From Berkiella_A sp964633725 (GTDB taxonomy: Bacteria > Pseudomonadota > Gammaproteobacteria > Berkiellales > Berkiellaceae): DNA of 64,000 nt. Positions 6,682 to 15,966 of the stretch are shown piece by piece. Position 1 is the stretch's first letter; every line of letters starts with the position of its first letter. The translations under genes were made by a program, and so were the position numbers. The notes beneath the pieces are model-generated. The model was not told where the DNA came from. It saw only the letters and a list, made by a program, of their open reading frames with translations, and did not search any database. The stretch is taken from contig CAZWHY010000016.1 of assembly GCA_964633725.1 (NCBI GenBank), positions 1 through 64,000 of the forward strand. The letters are read 5' to 3'.

Positions 6682-7971
6682 ATGTGCTGGCACATTGTTC
6701 GTTTGTTTTATAGCTTACTTATAAGTATGCTTTTGCCGTTAATCTTTTTAAAATTATGGCTAAAGGGTTTTAAGCTGCCTATTTATCGGCAACGCTGGCT
6801 TGAGCGTATTGGTGTTGTGCCATTTCCGCCGTTGGATAATTTGGTCTGGGTGCACGCTGTATCGGTGGGTGAGGCGATATCTGCGGTGCCGTTGGTCAAA
6901 AAAATGCTCACACGTTACCCCGAAATCTCAATATTATTAACGACAACCACACCAACAGGCTCAGAACGTGTGCAAGCGGCGTTTAAAGATATACTGGGTA
7001 AGCGCGTTTATCATTGTTTTATGCCTTATGATTTTCCTTTTGCCTACCCATTATTCTTTTCTAGAGTCAAACCTAAAGCTTTGGTCGTGATGGAAACAGA
7101 AATTTGGCCTAATTTATTAGGGGCATGTGATAAGCGAAATATTCCTATAACGATTGCTAACGGACGATTGTCCCCCTTGTCTGCTAAACGTTATGCTTGG
7201 CTTGGGAAAATTATGCGAAAAATGGTTCAACCTATTAAACAGGTGGCCGCACAAAGCGAATTAGATGCCACGCGCTTTCGTGATTTAGGTTTTGTGCAAA
7301 AAGGCGTGATGAATACAGGTAATATTAAGTTTGATTTTGAGCTGCCTAATTACTTGCAAAGAGATGGGCAAGAATTAAAAAAACAGTTGGGTGACAATCG
7401 ATTAGTATGGATAGCAGCCAGTACGCATGAAGGGGAAGAAGCTTTGATTTTAGAGGTTTACAAGAACCTTAAAAAGCAATGCGATAATTTATTACTCTTG
7501 TTAGTACCAAGGCACCCCGATCGCTTTAATAAAGTGGCCAACTTATGCCATGAGAAAAAATTAAATACAATTCGTCGGAGTGCAAAGCAAGCGGTTACGA
7601 GTGAGATCGATGTTTTTCTAGGCGATACGATGGGCGAGATGATGCTGTTTTATGCCGCAAGTGATATCGTATTTGTGGGGGGAAGCTTGGAGCCTATTGG
7701 TGGACATAATTTATTGGAGCCGGCGGCATTAGGCTTGCCTATTATCACAGGTCACCATTTGTTTAATTTTATTGAGATTAGTGACAAGCTAATGGATGCA
7801 AAAGGCTTGTTGATTATCGACAATCAACAGGACTTAGAAAACAACTTGTTAACGTTAATTCAAAACCCTGAGCAGCGTCAAACAATGGGCGGAAAAGCAG
7901 TTGCTGTTGTCGAAGACAATAAAGGGGCTTTGGATAGATTGATGGGGTTATTAGATAAATATATTATTTGA
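6682..7971 (+). CDS. waaA: Kdo transferase (3-deoxy-D-manno-octulosonic acid transferase)
   Basis: A GT30-family glycosyltransferase that adds Kdo from CMP-Kdo to lipid IVA on the cytoplasmic face of the inner membrane, an early step of LPS core assembly. The N-terminus has a membrane anchor (IVRLFYSLLISMLLPLIFL). The conserved N-domain motifs are VWVHAVSVGEAISAVPL, TTTTPTG and METEIWPNLL. The C-domain has the GGSLEPIGGHNLLEPAALGLPI nucleotide-sugar motif near residues 335-357. Length 429 is normal. The ATG at 6682 follows GGAGGG closely; a TTG at 6667 is less likely. The presence of waaA shows the organism makes Kdo-containing LPS. Confidence 0.95.
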   Translation: MCWHIVRLFYSLLISMLLPLIFLKLWLKGFKLPIYRQRWLERIGVVPFPPLDNLVWVHAVSVGEAISAVPLVKKMLTRYPEISILLTTTTPTGSERVQAAFKDILGKRVYHCFMPYDFPFAYPLFFSRVKPKALVVMETEIWPNLLGACDKRNIPITIANGRLSPLSAKRYAWLGKIMRKMVQPIKQVAAQSELDATRFRDLGFVQKGVMNTGNIKFDFELPNYLQRDGQELKKQLGDNRLVWIAASTHEGEEALILEVYKNLKKQCDNLLLLLVPRHPDRFNKVANLCHEKKLNTIRRSAKQAVTSEIDVFLGDTMGEMMLFYAASDIVFVGGSLEPIGGHNLLEPAALGLPIITGHHLFNFIEISDKLMDAKGLLIIDNQQDLENNLLTLIQNPEQRQTMGGKAVAVVEDNKGALDRLMGLLDKYII

Positions 7972-7985
7972 GGCTATTTGGTTTT

Positions 7986-8116
7986 GATAAGCGAAGCAAA
8001 TTTTACCCCTCTCCCTAATTTCAGGAGAGGGTGGCGTGAAACGCCGGGTGAGGTTAAATATGGGGTGAGCCGTGAAACGGCTGTAAAATACTAGGTTTTT
8101 AACTGCGTACTATGAA
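7986..8116. repeat. Hairpin element copy 4 plus a related hairpin
   Basis: Bases 7986-8060 match the short hairpin element (gataagcgaagcaaat, then ctctccctaatttcaggagagg, then GGCGT-GAA-ACGCC and cgggtgaggt). A second hairpin of the same style, AGCCGT-GAA-ACGGCT, follows at 8068-8082. The region lies between the convergent waaA and tolC genes, where a bidirectional terminator would be expected, but no T-run is present. No gene is seen. Confidence 0.65.
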
Positions 8117-9436
8117 CTAATTATCCACCTTAATAATATCATTTACCGCAAACAAATCGTCTTGTGTTAAGGTGCCAGCCCCACGTTTGAGCCTTAGCCC
8201 CTCTAATAAATAATTATAACGAGAGACAGAGTGATCGCGCACGGCTAATAATAAATCAGACTCCGCATCCAAGACATCCACAATCGTACGTGTGCCGACT
8301 TCATAGGCGGCTTTAGTTGCTGTGAGGGCGCTTTGGTTAGATTTGACTGCCTCATTCAGAGCTTTGACTTCTGAGATACGAGTCATAACGCCTCTAAAGG
8401 ATTGACGAGTTATGCTATCTGCAGTGCGTTGAGTACCTTCTAGCCTCATCATGCCTTCTTCGTAACGGGCACGAGCTTCTCTGGTTTTAAATATGACGCC
8501 GCCGCCTTGGAAGATAGGAACATTGATATTTAAGCCCACACTAAAGTTTGAGGTCAATGTCTCCAACGGGATTAGGCCTTTTGTACGCTGTGCAGACATA
8601 GTGGCATCTACCGTTGGGAAATGTCCTGCTGCTTGAGAGCGAATAATAGATTTTAATTGCAATGTATTTTCATTGGCGGCAACGACGTCTAGATTTTGGG
8701 TGTGTGCGGTTTTGACCCAAGCTTCTTGATCTTTGGGATTAGGTGGCACAAGGTGTAAGGGCTGAGTTCTGAGAAACATCTCAATGTCATCTACAGGAAT
8801 TTTAATGATTTCGCGAAGGCGCTCATATTCATCCGCGACTGCATTGGTGGCCGATATTTCCTGAGCGACGGCGTTATCATGTCTTGCTTTGGCTTCGTGT
8901 ACGTCGGTAATGGCGATTAAACCCACATCAAAACGTTGCTGGGTTTGTTCTAACTGTCTGGCAAAGGCTTTGCGTCGCCCTTTGGCAAATTTCAAATCGT
9001 CCTGTGCGCCCAAAATGGCAAAATAGCGTTCAGAGACCCGAATCACCAAGTCTTGGATGCTTCCTAAGTAAACTGCATAGGCTTGTTTTTCTATATGGTA
9101 AGCTTGTGATGTTTGTGACCAATGCTCTGGGTGATAAATAGGTTGAATGAGGTTTAGCCCATAGCTTCTGGTATTATGTTTCCCCAAGGCAGTAATAGAA
9201 CTATCATTGCTGTTCGTTGTGTATGAGCCAGCCAATGCAGGCAACATTCTGGCAATGGCTATCGGCAGGGATTGTTCGCTGGCTTTGAGTGCTTTGGCTT
9301 GTGCTGCAAGTTGAGGATCGTATTGCAGCGCTAATAAGTAAGATTCTTTTAAGTCTAAAGCAGCTTGAGTTTTAAAACAGGCTAATAATAAGACTACACC
9401 AGGCATAAAATAACGCATTCGCATAATGATTCTCAT
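8117..9436 (-). CDS. tolC: TolC-family outer membrane efflux protein
   Basis: A 439-residue outer-membrane channel that docks with inner-membrane efflux pumps and type I secretion systems. A signal peptide (MPGVVLLLACFKTQA) precedes LDLKESYLLALQYDPQLAAQ, the usual TolC opening. Two OEP repeats follow, each ending with long helices such as YAVYLGSIQDLVIRVSERYFAI and TRQSFRGVMTRISEVKALNEAV, and the motif VGTRTIVDVLDAESDLL is near the end. The ATG at 9436 is chosen since it leaves one base between it and the upstream pcm-like stop; longer starts overlap that gene. The gene is divergent from nudF, as in E. coli. Confidence 0.92.
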   Translation of the reverse strand: MRIIMRMRYFMPGVVLLLACFKTQAALDLKESYLLALQYDPQLAAQAKALKASEQSLPIAIARMLPALAGSYTTNSNDSSITALGKHNTRSYGLNLIQPIYHPEHWSQTSQAYHIEKQAYAVYLGSIQDLVIRVSERYFAILGAQDDLKFAKGRRKAFARQLEQTQQRFDVGLIAITDVHEAKARHDNAVAQEISATNAVADEYERLREIIKIPVDDIEMFLRTQPLHLVPPNPKDQEAWVKTAHTQNLDVVAANENTLQLKSIIRSQAAGHFPTVDATMSAQRTKGLIPLETLTSNFSVGLNINVPIFQGGGVIFKTREARARYEEGMMRLEGTQRTADSITRQSFRGVMTRISEVKALNEAVKSNQSALTATKAAYEVGTRTIVDVLDAESDLLLAVRDHSVSRYNYLLEGLRLKRGAGTLTQDDLFAVNDIIKVDN

Positions 9437-9437
9437 T

Positions 9438-10094
9438 TTATAATACAAATTTTTCAGGATGTGGGGCATTGATTAGGTTGGGCACCACCGTTTCAAAGAG
9501 TTGCTTTGTTTCAAAATTTTTATCTTTGAGGGTTATTAATATAGCTCGCATGGCTGGCAGTTGACCACAAAAAGCAAATAATCTGCCATTATTTTTTAGT
9601 TGTGATAATAAACTTTTTGGTACACCTATTGGGAATGAGCCTGTAACAAAAATAGCATCGTAAGGAGACTGGGGCTCATAGCCTCTTAAACCATCCCCTT
9701 CTTTTAGGGTTATATTACTGTTCTCACGAGTGTTATCTAAGTTACGTTTTGCTATTTGTGCCAACTCGGGTTGTATTTCAATACTGGTGACTTGTTGAGC
9801 CAGCCGCCCTAAGCAAGCAGTCGCGTAGCCTGTGCCTGTGCCAATTTCTAACACCGTTTCGTGTGGCTGTATATCTAGCGCTTGCAATGCTCGGCCAATG
9901 ATTTTTGGCGGTAGCATGGTTTGTTCTGCCCCCAAAGGGATACTAATATCTGCATAGGATAAATTTGTATATTGTGGTGGCACAAACATTTCTCTAGGGA
10001 TATCTGCAAAAGCGTCTAATACATTTCTAAGAGATACGGACCACGGTTCAATTTGTTGGCAGACCATATTTGTGCGCGCTTCGTTAAAGTCCAT
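9438..10094 (-). CDS. Protein-L-isoaspartate O-methyltransferase family protein
   Basis: A 218-residue SAM-dependent methyltransferase of the PCMT family. The SAM-binding motif I VLEIGTGTGYATACLGRL is near residues 79-96, followed by a post-I acidic strand (VTSIEIQPEL) and the motif YDAIFVTGSFP. The N-terminal segment (MVCQQIEPWSVSLRNVLDAFADIPREMFVPP) is the typical PCMT opening. Authentic Pcm enzymes repair isoaspartyl residues. This shorter subfamily, often found next to tolC in gammaproteobacteria, has an uncertain substrate. It is transcribed just ahead of tolC with a one-base gap, so the two form an operon. Confidence 0.85.
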   Translation of the reverse strand: MDFNEARTNMVCQQIEPWSVSLRNVLDAFADIPREMFVPPQYTNLSYADISIPLGAEQTMLPPKIIGRALQALDIQPHETVLEIGTGTGYATACLGRLAQQVTSIEIQPELAQIAKRNLDNTRENSNITLKEGDGLRGYEPQSPYDAIFVTGSFPIGVPKSLLSQLKNNGRLFAFCGQLPAMRAILITLKDKNFETKQLFETVVPNLINAPHPEKFVL

Positions 10095-10252
10095 TATCTA
10101 ACCTATAGCAATAGTGACAGATTTACAAATTAATCGAAGATCCTATCATAGTTTAAGGTAGGATACGTGCCCCATGCTGGGAATATAGGCTTTTCTGAAT
10201 AGGTAGAACCCGCTACAGTATGAATAATATTTAGGATAAAGGGAACAAAGCC

Positions 10253-10879
10253 ATGGCACTGTGGTCACCAACATATGACAGAAAAAACATAGAAATTAAG
10301 TCAGCCAAGTCTGTATACGAAGGACATTATAAAGTTGTAAAGCTGAGAATGAGGCATAAGTGTTTCGATGGTGGTTGGAGTGAGTGGTTGGATAGAGAGC
10401 AATTGCTTAGGCAGGACGCTGCTTGTGCTATTTTATGGGATCCGAAGCAAGATAAAATAGTGCTGGTTGAGCAAATTAGAGTTGGATTAATAAATAGGCG
10501 CCATCAGGATAGCCCCTGGATGATAGAAATTGTTGCAGGGTTAATTGATAAGGGGGAAAAGCCTGAAGAAGCGATTATGCGTGAAACAAAAGAGGAAGCA
10601 GGTTATGAAATCCAAACATTATTGCCTATAGGGGTGTTTTTTAATACACCAGGTGGTTTTAATGAGAAAAGTTTTGTGTATTGTGGCATTATCTCGTTAG
10701 AGTCGAGTAGCTTAGAATGTGCACCCGATGAGGATGAAGATATTAAAGTACATATTTTCGATTGGTCTGACTTTCAGCGTTTTCAAAGTACAGTTGTCAC
10801 CAGTGCGTCCACACTGATTGCGACACAGTGGCTAGCGCAACACCATGATATGTTGTTAGAAAAATATGCTACTATCTGA
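10253..10879 (+). CDS. nudF: ADP-ribose pyrophosphatase (Nudix hydrolase)
   Basis: Hydrolyses ADP-ribose to AMP and ribose 5-phosphate. At 208 residues it is the size of E. coli NudF. The Nudix box is complete at about residues 101-123, with GLIDKGEKPEEAIMRETKEE then AGYE, giving the catalytic RE-EE-G pattern. N-terminal beta strands with DREQLLRQDAACAILWD fit the ADPRase domain-swapped dimer, and PGGFNEKSF is the family loop that follows. It faces away from tolC and leads towards parE, matching the tolC-nudF-parE order of E. coli. ATG 10253 is preceded by AAAGGGAAC. Confidence 0.93.
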   Translation: MALWSPTYDRKNIEIKSAKSVYEGHYKVVKLRMRHKCFDGGWSEWLDREQLLRQDAACAILWDPKQDKIVLVEQIRVGLINRRHQDSPWMIEIVAGLIDKGEKPEEAIMRETKEEAGYEIQTLLPIGVFFNTPGGFNEKSFVYCGIISLESSSLECAPDEDEDIKVHIFDWSDFQRFQSTVVTSASTLIATQWLAQHHDMLLEKYATI

Positions 10880-10977
10880 AACCTTAAAATCTAAGAACTA
10901 AAACTAAATCTAAGAATTCAGAAAGTTAAAGAAGCTGAATAAAATTAAAAATACAAGCTAGCTAACTGCGAGATAAG

Positions 10978-12873
10978 ATGGCAACAAGAGAATATACAGC
11001 TGAATCGATAGAAGTATTAAGTGGGTTAGAGCCAGTACAAAAACGTCCTGGCATGTACACAGATACCACTAGGCCCAATCACATGGCGCAAGAAGTCATT
11101 GATAACAGTGTGGATGAAGTATTGGCGGGGCACGCAAGCGAAATCACAGTCACACTTTATAAAGATGGCTCATTATCTGTTTGTGATGATGGACGCGGTA
11201 TGCCAGTTGATAAGCATAAAGACGAAAAAATCAGCGGTGTAGAGCTTATTATGACCCGCTTGCACGCGGGAGCGAAATTCTCCAACAAGGATTATCAGTT
11301 CTCTGGTGGACTGCATGGCGTGGGGGTTTCTGTTGTTAATGCATTGTCTAAACATTTGATTGTCGATATTAAACGTAACGGCAAAATATATAATATGTCT
11401 TTTAAGCATGGTGATAAGTCTTCTAATTTGAAGTCTGTAGGCACATGCAAGAAAAAAGAAACAGGTACGACGATTCGGTTTTGGCCGCATGATAAATATT
11501 TTGACACCGTTAAGTTTTCCGTTTCAAAATTAATACATGTTTTAAAAGCCAAAGCGGTATTATGCCCTGGGTTGACCATACATTTTATTCAAGAGGCAGA
11601 AGATTCTACGCAGACATGGCACTACGCAGATGGCATGGAAGCGTATCTAATCGAAACCTGTGACCAGGCCGCGATGTTACCTGCTAAACCGTTTTGTGGT
11701 GCTTTTCAAGCGAATCAAGAAGAAGCTTCTTGGGTTGTAGTGTGGTTGCCTGACTCCGGTGAGGGGGTTACAGAAAGTTATGTCAATCTAATCCCGACCC
11801 CAATGGGTGGAACCCATGTCAATGGTTTTAGAATGGGCTTATTAGATGCTATGCGAGATTTTTGTGAAAAACGTAATTTATTGCCTCGCGGTTTAAAATT
11901 GGCACCAGAAGACATTTGGGAAAAGTGCTATTACGTCTTGTCGGTTAAAATGCAGGACCCACAGTTTGCAGGCCAAACCAAAGAACGTTTGTCTTCAAGA
12001 CAGTGTAGCGCATTTGTATCGGGTTTGACCAAAGATGCTTTTAGTCTCTGGTTGCATCAGCATGTTGCAGATGGTGAAAAATTAGCACAGTTTGTTATTC
12101 AAAACGCCAACAGTCGTGTGAGTAGCAGCAAAAAAGTGGCTCGTAAAAGAATTGTGCAAGGACCCCAGTTGCCTGGAAAGCTAGCGGATTGCATTTCATC
12201 CGATCCAGAGCGAACAGAGATTTTCCTAGTAGAAGGGGATTCGGCCGGTGGTTCTGCCAAACAGGCACGTGATAGGACTTTTCAGGCGGTTATGCCATTG
12301 CGAGGTAAGATCCTCAATACTTGGGAAGTGCATTCTAATTTGGTTTTAGGCTCACAAGAGGTGCACGATATTGCTGTGGCTATTGGCTTAGAGCCTGGCG
12401 GAGAGGATCTGAGTCGATTGCGTTATGGTAAAATATGCATATTGGCTGATGCTGATTCTGATGGTTTGCATATTGCGACGTTATTGTGTGCTTTATTTTT
12501 AAAGCATTTTCCCAAGCTTCTCGAATCAGGCCATATTTATGTGGCAATGCCCCCCTTATTTAGAATCGATATGGGCAAAGATGTGTTTTATGCTTTGGAT
12601 GAAGCAGAAAAAAAAGGCATCATTGATAGGCTGCAAGCCGAAAAGAAAAAAGGCAAAATCAACATCCAGCGATTTAAAGGTCTAGGTGAGATGAATCCTA
12701 TGCAGTTAAGAGAAACGACGATGGATCCTAATACCAGACGGTTGTTACAATTGTCTTTGCCGGATGTAAATGAGGCAAATCAAATGTTGGATATGCTATT
12801 AGCGAAAAAACGCTCAGCCGATCGCCGGGCATGGTTAGAAGACAAGGGTGATTTAGCCCAGGTTCAGGTTTAA
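10978..12873 (+). CDS. parE: DNA topoisomerase IV subunit B
   Basis: ATPase subunit of topoisomerase IV, which decatenates daughter chromosomes. At 631 residues it is one longer than the E. coli protein. The GHKL ATPase motifs are present: EVIDNSVDEVLAGHA with the Mg-binding Asn, DDGRGMPV, and GGLHGVGVSVVNALS. The C-terminal TOPRIM domain has FLVEGDSAGGSAKQARDR and ILADADSDGLHIATLL with the catalytic Glu and DxD. The end RFKGLGEMNPMQLRETTMDP is the ParE/GyrB tail. The gene is followed after 11 bases by parC, so they form an operon. Confidence 0.97.
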   Translation: MATREYTAESIEVLSGLEPVQKRPGMYTDTTRPNHMAQEVIDNSVDEVLAGHASEITVTLYKDGSLSVCDDGRGMPVDKHKDEKISGVELIMTRLHAGAKFSNKDYQFSGGLHGVGVSVVNALSKHLIVDIKRNGKIYNMSFKHGDKSSNLKSVGTCKKKETGTTIRFWPHDKYFDTVKFSVSKLIHVLKAKAVLCPGLTIHFIQEAEDSTQTWHYADGMEAYLIETCDQAAMLPAKPFCGAFQANQEEASWVVVWLPDSGEGVTESYVNLIPTPMGGTHVNGFRMGLLDAMRDFCEKRNLLPRGLKLAPEDIWEKCYYVLSVKMQDPQFAGQTKERLSSRQCSAFVSGLTKDAFSLWLHQHVADGEKLAQFVIQNANSRVSSSKKVARKRIVQGPQLPGKLADCISSDPERTEIFLVEGDSAGGSAKQARDRTFQAVMPLRGKILNTWEVHSNLVLGSQEVHDIAVAIGLEPGGEDLSRLRYGKICILADADSDGLHIATLLCALFLKHFPKLLESGHIYVAMPPLFRIDMGKDVFYALDEAEKKGIIDRLQAEKKKGKINIQRFKGLGEMNPMQLRETTMDPNTRRLLQLSLPDVNEANQMLDMLLAKKRSADRRAWLEDKGDLAQVQV

Positions 12874-12884
12874 AAGGTTGTAAC

Positions 12885-15137
12885 ATGGCAAAACAAAAGC
12901 ACCCCATTATTGAAAATATTGAACAACAGCCCATTAATGTTTTTACCGAGAAAGCATATTTGGAATATTCCATGTATGTCATCATGGACAGAGCCTTGCC
13001 CCATATCGGCGATGGCCTCAAGCCTGTACAAAGGCGTATTATCTATGCTATGTCCGAGCTTGGGTTAAAATCAACGCAAAAATTTAAAAAATCTGCTCGT
13101 ACAGTCGGTGATGTCTTGGGTAAGTATCATCCACATGGTGATTCTGCCTGCTACGAAGCAATGGTTTTGATGGCACAAACTTTCTCTTATCGTTACCCAT
13201 TGGTTGATGGGCAAGGCAACTGGGGTGCGCCCGATGATCCCAAATCATTTGCGGCTATGCGCTATACAGAAGCGAGATTATCTAAATATGCTGAAATTTT
13301 ATTATCTGAGCTAGGGCAAGGTACAGTCGATTGGTGCCCCAACTTTGATGCCACATTAGATGAGCCTATTAACCTACCGGCACGGTTGCCTAATTTATTG
13401 CTCAATGGCACTACGGGTATTGCTGTGGGTATGGCTACAGATTTTCCACCGCATAATCTAGTGGAGGTGGCAAAAGCCTGTATTGCGATATTAGATAATC
13501 CTAAATTAACGTGGAGCGAGCTGCTCAAAATTATTCCAGGTCCCGATTTTCCAAGTGATGCTGAACTCATCACGCCCAAATCAGAAATTAAAGATATCTA
13601 TCAAAAAGGTCATGGTTCTTTTAAACTCAGAGCCAAAATCAAGCATGAGAAAAATGATATTGTCATTACCGCACTGCCTTATCAAGTCTCTGGTGCTAAA
13701 ATCTTGGAGCAAATTGCAGCACAAATGCAAGCAAAAAAATTGCCCATGATTGCGGATTTGCGAGATGAATCTGATCATGAGCATCCGACCCGTTTGGTCA
13801 TTGTACCCAAGAATGACAAAATAGATAAAGGGGGGCTAATTTCACATTTATTTGCCTCAACCGACTTAGAGAAAAACATTCGCGTTAATATGAATGTGAT
13901 AGGCTTAAATGGTAAGCCACAAGTCAAAAGTTTATTAGATTTTTTGCATGAATGGTTAGTGTTCAGAACCAATGTGGTAACAAAACGCTTAAGTTATCAT
14001 TTAGAGAAAGTCAAATCCAGGCTGCATATTCTAGAAGGCTTGTTAAAAGCATTTTTGAATTTGGACGAAGTGATTCATATCATTCGTACAAAAGATAAGC
14101 CCAAGCCAGCTTTGATGAAGCGTTTTGAGTTGTCTGATATTCAAGCAGAAGCTATTTTAGATATTAAATTGCGCAATTTGGCAAAGCTAGAAGAGACAAA
14201 AATCAAAGCAGACCAAAAAGAGCTAGCACAAGAGCAAGATTATCTAGAAAATATTTTAGGCTCAGATGCCAGAATGAAAACGCTGATTAAAAAAGAAATC
14301 AATGCAGACATTGAGACTTATGGTGACAAAAGGCGCTCTAAAATTGTCGTTCGGGAGCAAGCCAAAATTTTGGATGTGGTGGACAGACTGCCATCTGAAC
14401 CTGTGACTGTGGTTCTCTCAACGCGAGGTTGGATACGTTGTGGTAAGGGGCATGAAGTCATTGGGGAAGAGCTGAATTATAAAGCTGGAGATGACTACCT
14501 TCAGCAGCTTAAAGCCAAAACAAATGCTAAAATATATTTCCTTGATTCTACTGGGCGTAGTTATAACTTATTGGCGCATACATTCCCTTCTGCTCGTGGC
14601 TTGGGTGAGCCTTTGAGTGCCAAGCTAAAAATGCCTTCAGGCGCAATGATGATGGGTATGATTGCGGGTACTGAGAAAGAGTATGTTTTATTGTCGACGA
14701 GTGCCGGTAATGGATTTATTGCAAAACTAAGCGATTTAGAGACTAAAAACAAAAGCGGTAAAGCGATCCTTAAATTATCCGACTCTGCCGAGGCTTTTCC
14801 GCCTATTTTGATTCCCAAATTAAAAATGCGTGCAGCCTTTTTAACCTCTGCGGGTAAACTCGGCGTGTTAGATTTAGACGATATTGCTCAAATGAGTAAA
14901 GGAAAGGGCAGCAAAATCTTAAATATTCCCGCTAAGAAATTTAGTGCAGGCGAAGAACAAATGATTGCGCAGGTACTGTTGTCTAGATCGGATACATTGA
15001 TTGTTGAAACCAAAAATCGCAAACTAAAGCTGAAACCCAGAGATTTAGATCATTATCTTATGGAGCGCGGCAAGTCAGGGACTAAGCTGCCCAAAGGTTA
15101 TCAGACAGCGATCGATTTGAGTGTGCTGGAGAAGTAG
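12885..15137 (+). CDS. parC: DNA topoisomerase IV subunit A
   Basis: DNA breakage-reunion subunit of topoisomerase IV, 750 residues (E. coli 752). The catalytic Tyr is residue 127 in AAMRYTEARLSK. The quinolone-determining region KYHPHGDSACYEAM keeps Ser87 and Glu91 (E. coli Ser80/Glu84), the quinolone-sensitive state. The C-terminal part contains the degenerate beta-pinwheel blades (VLSTRGWIRCGKGHEV, YVLLSTSAGNGFIAKL). It is co-transcribed with parE. The convergent neighbour begins four bases after the stop. Confidence 0.97.
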   Translation: MAKQKHPIIENIEQQPINVFTEKAYLEYSMYVIMDRALPHIGDGLKPVQRRIIYAMSELGLKSTQKFKKSARTVGDVLGKYHPHGDSACYEAMVLMAQTFSYRYPLVDGQGNWGAPDDPKSFAAMRYTEARLSKYAEILLSELGQGTVDWCPNFDATLDEPINLPARLPNLLLNGTTGIAVGMATDFPPHNLVEVAKACIAILDNPKLTWSELLKIIPGPDFPSDAELITPKSEIKDIYQKGHGSFKLRAKIKHEKNDIVITALPYQVSGAKILEQIAAQMQAKKLPMIADLRDESDHEHPTRLVIVPKNDKIDKGGLISHLFASTDLEKNIRVNMNVIGLNGKPQVKSLLDFLHEWLVFRTNVVTKRLSYHLEKVKSRLHILEGLLKAFLNLDEVIHIIRTKDKPKPALMKRFELSDIQAEAILDIKLRNLAKLEETKIKADQKELAQEQDYLENILGSDARMKTLIKKEINADIETYGDKRRSKIVVREQAKILDVVDRLPSEPVTVVLSTRGWIRCGKGHEVIGEELNYKAGDDYLQQLKAKTNAKIYFLDSTGRSYNLLAHTFPSARGLGEPLSAKLKMPSGAMMMGMIAGTEKEYVLLSTSAGNGFIAKLSDLETKNKSGKAILKLSDSAEAFPPILIPKLKMRAAFLTSAGKLGVLDLDDIAQMSKGKGSKILNIPAKKFSAGEEQMIAQVLLSRSDTLIVETKNRKLKLKPRDLDHYLMERGKSGTKLPKGYQTAIDLSVLEK

Positions 15138-15140
15138 CGT

Positions 15141-15866
15141 TTAGCGACCAGCACCACTACCACTTTTTGCTTTTGTTTTATTATCAATAAATGGTTGATT
15201 GTCTTTATAGACCTCAGCCATTTTTGCTTTTTTAGTATCAACCGGTAGCTTTTGAATTTGCATCGCCTGTTGTAGGGAAGCCCCTTTGTTCTCTACACCT
15301 AAAAAATCACAATAGGCATTATATTCTTCTTCACCCTCTGGGTTTTTACCTTGGTGTTCTAACCTGAGCTTTTCTTTCATTTCCTTAGGGAAATCTTGCA
15401 AGCCAAACATAATATCACCGGATAAACCATCACTGATACCTTGCATTGCGAGCAATCTTTGCAAGTGGCCCTCTATATTTGGGTTTGAGCCTGCGCGTTC
15501 GGCACTCATGAGTGATTGTAAAGAGGCATTGGCGACATAAGCCATTTTGGCCGCTGCCATCACTTTAAATTCTGGCGAACTGGCTGTAGGGCCTTCGCCG
15601 TATTTTGAACGAATAAAATTATCCAGCTCAGATCTTTCATCCACCGTGCTTTTTAAGTGTTCTTTTAATTGTGGGGTTATGACTGGGGGGCGAGTGGCAC
15701 TATCTCGGTTTAGCGCATTGAGAATTTCAACTGCATCGGCGCTATGAAATGTCGCATCCAGCTTGGGTACAATAACCTCTATTTGTTTTTTAATCTCGGG
15801 ACTGATCGTATAGGGATCGGGTTTTACGGTGGATGCTGTACTTGGGGCGGCTGATGGCATAAGCAT
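15141..15866 (-). CDS. Hypothetical protein, possibly effector-like
   Basis: A 241-residue protein with no domain I recognise. It starts with a short low-complexity stretch (SAAPSTASTVKPDP), is helical by composition through the middle, and ends in a basic, Gly/Ser-rich tail (KTKAKSGSGAGR). There is no signal peptide or membrane segment, so it is cytoplasmic or exported by a leaderless route. It is convergent with parC with a 3-base gap and no visible terminator between them. It is a single-gene unit and function is unknown. A second ATG six bases inside the frame is an alternative start. Confidence 0.55.
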   Translation of the reverse strand: MLMPSAAPSTASTVKPDPYTISPEIKKQIEVIVPKLDATFHSADAVEILNALNRDSATRPPVITPQLKEHLKSTVDERSELDNFIRSKYGEGPTASSPEFKVMAAAKMAYVANASLQSLMSAERAGSNPNIEGHLQRLLAMQGISDGLSGDIMFGLQDFPKEMKEKLRLEHQGKNPEGEEEYNAYCDFLGVENKGASLQQAMQIQKLPVDTKKAKMAEVYKDNQPFIDNKTKAKSGSGAGR

Positions 15867-15966
15867 TCTCGCTCGATTACTGTATTCTCTCTCTATTTAG
15901 TCTAGCGTAAAAAAATATCAAAGTCATTGAGAAGTGCAGCATATACACCTATTTATCCTTACAGTA

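Noticed and set aside
13143..13157. Quinolone-resistance substitutions in parC
   Set aside because: Ser87 and Glu91 in HGDSACYE are the sensitive residues, so there is no resistance change here.
13262..13579. Minus-strand frame of 105 codons inside parC
   Set aside because: Shadow of the well-conserved parC frame; no start context or similarity to a known family.
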